Part shown: positions 4,673 to 5,034 of the stretch, in pieces
How the letters are laid out: the number at the start of each line of letters is the position of its first letter
Numbering within the stretch: the stretch's first letter is position 1
Assembly: GCA_001796995.1 (NCBI GenBank)
Contig: MGOB01000009.1
Span: 2,085-7,118, forward strand
Source of the DNA: Chloroflexi bacterium RBG_16_68_14
GTDB lineage: Bacteria; Chloroflexota; Dehalococcoidia; DSTF01; RBG-16-68-14
Reading direction: 5' to 3'
Length of the DNA stretch: 5,034 nt
The notes under the pieces: model-generated
Seen by the model: only the letters and a program-made list of their open reading frames with translations
Databases searched by the model: none
What the model was told of the DNA's origin: nothing
Translations under genes and position numbers: made by a program

Positions 4673-5034
4673 ATGGCAACACCTGTGGGACACAGCATCG
4701 TTGGTTACGCCGTGGCGAGGGCCGCAGGCTTCAGGTCGCCTAGCAGCCTGGCGGCGGACATCGGCGCGGCCTGCCTGCCGGATGTCGATTTCCTGCTGGG
4801 CTATGTCACCAGCGGCGACATCCGTTCCCTGCACCACGAGGTGATCACCCACAAGCCGGCCTTCCCCCTGCTGGTGGGCGCCGCCACGGGGCTCGCCGCC
4901 GCCGCGGCTGCCCTCCTGCGGGGCCGGCTGCCCACCCCAAACGGAGTGCTGCGGCCGGCCGCGCTTGCCACGGCGCTGGTGGCCACCCACATCGCTATGG
5001 ACTCGCTGCCGCTGCCCTACGACGACATGCCGCC
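4673..5034 (+). CDS. YdjM-like (PF04307) membrane-associated metal-dependent hydrolase, N-terminal part
   Basis: The first 120 residues are visible; the gene runs off the right edge. The motifs and their order fit the PF04307 (DUF457/YdjM) family of membrane-embedded putative metal-dependent hydrolases: TPVGHSIVGY (3-12) with His7, LPDVDF (35-40) with two Asp, HHEVITHKPAFPLL (54-67) with His54, His55 and His60, and THIAMDSLPLP (105-115) with His106 and Asp110. Hydrophobic stretches at about 62-82 and 95-108 are likely membrane helices. The family usually reads H-R-G-x-T-H-S at the third motif; here it is HHEVITHK, a clear variant. The ATG has AGGAG (4665-4669) three bases upstream, slightly close. 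It starts ten bases after the lipoprotein stop, so cotranscription is likely. The enzymatic substrate of this family is not established. Confidence 0.85.
   Translation, partial: MATPVGHSIVGYAVARAAGFRSPSSLAADIGAACLPDVDFLLGYVTSGDIRSLHHEVITHKPAFPLLVGAATGLAAAAAALLRGRLPTPNGVLRPAALATALVATHIAMDSLPLPYDDMP

Overview
This GC-rich bacterial window (roughly 65-70% G+C by eye) looks chromosomal. The Pro/Thr-rich linker of the lipoprotein, the DUF58/MoxR pair, the diverged PulE/VirB11-like P-loop protein and the small GIY-YIG protein among tRNA genes are reminiscent of Chloroflexota, perhaps Dehalococcoidia-like. That placement is an impression from family style, not a measured one.

Layout. Positions 1-1388 (minus strand) hold a MoxR-family AAA+ ATPase followed, after a one-base gap, by a DUF58 membrane protein that leaves the window at base 1. 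A divergent promoter region (about 1389-1503) separates this operon from a plus-strand gene (1504-2280) for a compact, diverged P-loop ATPase. Its best promoter places the transcript start on the ATG, so the mRNA may be leaderless.

Positions 2300-3014 are an RNA-gene cluster: a good promoter, a tRNA 5' fragment, a small GIY-YIG nuclease ORF, tRNA-Val(CAC), tRNA-Leu(CAG), tRNA-Arg(GCG) and a strong intrinsic terminator. This is the most unusual part. The nuclease ORF sits between two directly repeated copies of the same tRNA body, 295 bases apart. Its ribosome-binding site appears to come from the fragment's T-stem, and its stop codon lies inside tRNA-Val. The fragment has a completely different anticodon arm from the intact tRNA, although that arm still pairs. 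The ORF is also lower in G+C than its neighbour.

Positions 3097-3927 encode an MscS-type mechanosensitive channel. After a promoter and a structured leader of about 79 bases comes a two-gene unit: a Pro/Thr-linker lipoprotein (4090-4662) and, ten bases later, the start of a YdjM-like (PF04307) membrane-associated putative metal-dependent hydrolase that runs off the right edge.

Most of the window is ordinary envelope, stress and translation housekeeping. The candidate for something new is the tRNA/GIY-YIG arrangement. No stretch above 300 bases lacks an assigned gene or RNA.
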